Below, in pieces: positions 37,357 through 39,017 of a stretch of DNA of 39,017 nucleotides. How positions within the stretch are numbered: the first letter of the stretch is position 1; the number at the start of each line of letters is the position of its first letter. The DNA is from Rickettsiales bacterium (GTDB taxonomy: Bacteria > Pseudomonadota > Alphaproteobacteria > Rickettsiales > JABIRX01), in NCBI GenBank assembly GCA_018659605.1, contig JABJMA010000031.1, positions 1 to 39,017 on the forward strand, read 5' to 3'. The notes below the pieces were generated by a model. It searched no databases, had not been told where the DNA came from, and was given only the letters and a program-made list of their open reading frames with translations. The position numbers and the translations under genes are program-made.

Positions 37357-37399
37357 AATCTAAAGATTGAAAATCTCAAGATTGAAAATCTAAAGATTG
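37355..37399. repeat. Three tandem 15-base repeats after priA
   Basis: Units at 37355-37369, 37370-37384 and 37385-37399 read AAAATCTAAAGATTG, with one base changed (C for A) in the middle copy. Each unit contains the small inverted repeat AATCT/AGATT. The first copy shares two bases with the priA stop codon. They may form stacked small hairpins at the end of the priA mRNA or serve as a protein-binding site for nfu; neither is shown. Confidence 0.9.
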
Positions 37400-37460
37400 A
37401 TATTTTATTTGCTAACTAGAGCAATATGGGCTAATAATAACAAAAAATAAATTTAGCCAG

Positions 37461-38021
37461 ATGTTTATACAGACTTTTGAAACCCCAAATCCTTCAACTT
37501 TAAAATTCACAGCTGGCATGCCAATTATGAAAAAAGGCACTGCAGCTTTTGCTCCAGATGATGATTTAAGCAATTCACCACTTGCGCAGAAATTATTTCA
37601 AATCGATTCTATTCAAGGCATATTTTTTGGTTCTGATTTTATTGCTATTACCAAAGCGGAAGATATTGAATGGGAAGTTTTAAAACCAGAAATCATTGCT
37701 TCTGTGATGGATCATTTAGTTGCTGGTTTGGATATAATTATCGATAAAAAACCTAATAATATCTCAAATGATGTTAAAGAGGATGATAGCGAGATAGTTA
37801 AACAAATTAAAGAATTACTAGAAGAGCGTGTAAGGCCAGCAGTTGCTATGGATGGTGGTGATATTATCTTTCATAATTTTGAGGAAGGTGTTGTTTATCT
37901 TGAAATGCATGGAGCTTGCTCTGGTTGTCCAAGTTCAACTGAAACACTTAAAGGCGGCATTGAGAATATGCTTAAACATTACATCCCTGAAATTGTTCGT
38001 GTAGAGGCAGTTGAAGCTTAA
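37461..38021 (+). CDS. nfu: NifU-like iron-sulfur scaffold protein (Nfu type)
   Basis: Carrier that hands [4Fe-4S] clusters to target enzymes. The 186 residues have an N-terminal Nfu_N domain (MFIQTFETPNPSTLKF, FQIDSIQGIFFGSDFIAITK) and a C-terminal NifU domain (about 112-183). The latter has RPAVAMDGGDIIFHNFEEGVVYLEMHGAC as core and the cluster-binding CxxC at Cys153 and Cys156. This two-domain form is typical of alphaproteobacteria and mitochondria (NFU1), where it serves lipoate synthase and other 4Fe-4S enzymes. nadB starts within its last codons; NadB works with the 4Fe-4S quinolinate synthase NadA, which suggests a functional link (inference). Confidence 0.95.
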   Translation: MFIQTFETPNPSTLKFTAGMPIMKKGTAAFAPDDDLSNSPLAQKLFQIDSIQGIFFGSDFIAITKAEDIEWEVLKPEIIASVMDHLVAGLDIIIDKKPNNISNDVKEDDSEIVKQIKELLEERVRPAVAMDGGDIIFHNFEEGVVYLEMHGACSGCPSSTETLKGGIENMLKHYIPEIVRVEAVEA

Positions 38022-39017
38022 AGAATTAGCATCAAATAATATCAAAAAGCTAACTTTTGATTTTATAATTATTGGTTCTGGTATTGCTGGTTTATCATTA
38101 GCGCTTAAATTATCGCCTTTTGGAACTGTTGCAATTATCTCAAAAGATAAAATTGATGAGAGTTCTTCACGCTATGCTCAAGGCGGTATTGCTGCTGCAA
38201 TGCTACCTAAGGATTCAATCAAAGCACATTATGAAGATACTTTAAAAGCAGGTTGTTTTCACAATAAAAAAACAGCAGTGAAGATTTTAACGGAAGAAGG
38301 ACCGGCTAGGGTCAGAGAGTTAATTGAGTATGGAGTAAAGTTTGATACTGATAGTCAAAACCAACTTGCATTCTCACGTGAGGCGGCTCATAGCGAATCA
38401 CGTATTATTCATCATAAAGATTATACAGGTTATGAAATAACGCAAAACCTTATAAGGCTTGTTAGAGAAAACCATAATATAACAATTTTTTCAGAAACAT
38501 TTATTACCAAATTAATTAAGCAAAATAATCAAATTATTGGCTGTATTGGTTTTAACGATATTCAAAAATTTCAATTTAACTCAAGAGCAACAATTTTAGC
38601 CACTGGTGGGGTTGCTTCGATTTATCAATTTTCTTCTAATCCAGATATCTCAACAGGCGATGGTATTGTACTTGCTGCAAGGGCAGGATGCAGATTAAAA
38701 GATATGGAGTTTATTCAATTTCACCCTACTGGCTTTTGCTATGATCAGAATAAAATATTTCTTATTTCAGAAGCAACAAGAGGAAGTGGTGCTAAACTTT
38801 TAAATCATAAGCATCAGAGCTTTATGCATAAATATCATAAAGATGCTGAGCTAGCGCCTCGAGATATTGTTGCAAGAGCTATATTTTTTGAATCGGGGCA
38901 AGGTAAGGAACCAATTTATTTAGATTTCTCACCAATTAAAAACAAGGTGGTTGAGCAATTTCCTATGATTCATCAATTTTGTCTTAAGCAAGGTTATGAT
39001 TTAACTAAAGACTATTT
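38011..39017 (+). CDS. nadB: L-aspartate oxidase (C-terminus cut by window edge)
   Basis: FAD enzyme that oxidises aspartate to iminoaspartate, the first step of de novo NAD synthesis. About 335 residues are visible before the window ends. Motifs: FIIIGSGIAGLSLALKL (dinucleotide binding), SSRYAQGGIAAA near residue 53, the HHKDYTG segment, ILATGGVASIYQ, STGDGIVLAARAG, MEFIQFHPTGF, ISEATRGSGAKLLN and LAPRDIVARAI, all typical of NadB rather than succinate dehydrogenase. No ATG lies between the in-frame upstream stop (38002-38004) and the FAD motif, so the best start is the TTG at 38011. That start overlaps nfu by 11 bases and implies translational coupling. nadA and nadC may follow outside the window. 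Confidence 0.93.
   Translation, partial: MKLKELASNNIKKLTFDFIIIGSGIAGLSLALKLSPFGTVAIISKDKIDESSSRYAQGGIAAAMLPKDSIKAHYEDTLKAGCFHNKKTAVKILTEEGPARVRELIEYGVKFDTDSQNQLAFSREAAHSESRIIHHKDYTGYEITQNLIRLVRENHNITIFSETFITKLIKQNNQIIGCIGFNDIQKFQFNSRATILATGGVASIYQFSSNPDISTGDGIVLAARAGCRLKDMEFIQFHPTGFCYDQNKIFLISEATRGSGAKLLNHKHQSFMHKYHKDAELAPRDIVARAIFFESGQGKEPIYLDFSPIKNKVVEQFPMIHQFCLKQGYDLTKDY

Overview
The window is AT-rich, gene-dense DNA from an alphaproteobacterium, most likely of the order Rickettsiales. The strongest evidence is a five-gene type IV secretion block in the rickettsial order virB8-virB9-virB10-virB11-virD4 and a protein whose N-terminus matches the Rickettsiales-typical DUF2610 family. Family or genus cannot be set from the sequence. 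Unlike classical Rickettsiaceae and Anaplasmataceae, this genome carries aroA, trpF-trpB-trpA, lysC and nadB, so it appears less dependent on host amino acids and NAD. Layout, left to right: (1) a leftward aroA-cmk-rpsA-sppA operon (sppA runs off the left edge), with a divergent DUF445 membrane gene whose start codon lies 14 bases from that of aroA; (2) a leftward pdhA-pdhB-pdhC operon followed closely by an outer-membrane porin gene; (3) rightward dnaB, then a two-gene rightward unit of unknown function (a one-repeat ankyrin-like protein and an orphan) behind a near-consensus promoter; (4) the leftward T4SS block, preceded on the same strand by tsaB, tRNA-Phe(GAA), mreC, mreB and the DUF2610 protein, which has a 42-base tandem repeat in its coding sequence; (5) rightward dnaE and an HU gene, closed by a clear hairpin terminator; (6) a leftward SNase-fold secreted protein that has lost its catalytic residues, then a leftward flavin reductase-ubiG pair with a small inverted-repeat element at the ubiG stop; (7) rightward lysC convergent with the leftward miaA-lapA-trpF-trpB-trpA operon, whose last four joints all overlap; (8) a leftward CE-clan (Ulp1/deubiquitinase-like) cysteine protease with its own good promoter, divergent from priA; (9) rightward priA, nfu and nadB (nadB starts at TTG and runs off the right edge). 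The genes fall into housekeeping functions (replication, restart, translation, cell shape, pyruvate dehydrogenase, Fe-S and NAD supply) and a host-interaction layer: the inner-membrane/channel/ATPase part of a T4SS and several plausible effectors (CE protease, ankyrin-like protein, orphan, repeat-tailed DUF2610 protein). Near-consensus -35/-10 promoters are easiest to see before accessory genes. Clear, well-spaced Shine-Dalgarno sequences are rare throughout. No stretch above 300 bases lacks a gene; the longest gaps are 33006-33195, 26366-26536 and 11420-11564, and their contents are described below. No insertion-sequence transposase, CRISPR array, prophage or rRNA was seen.
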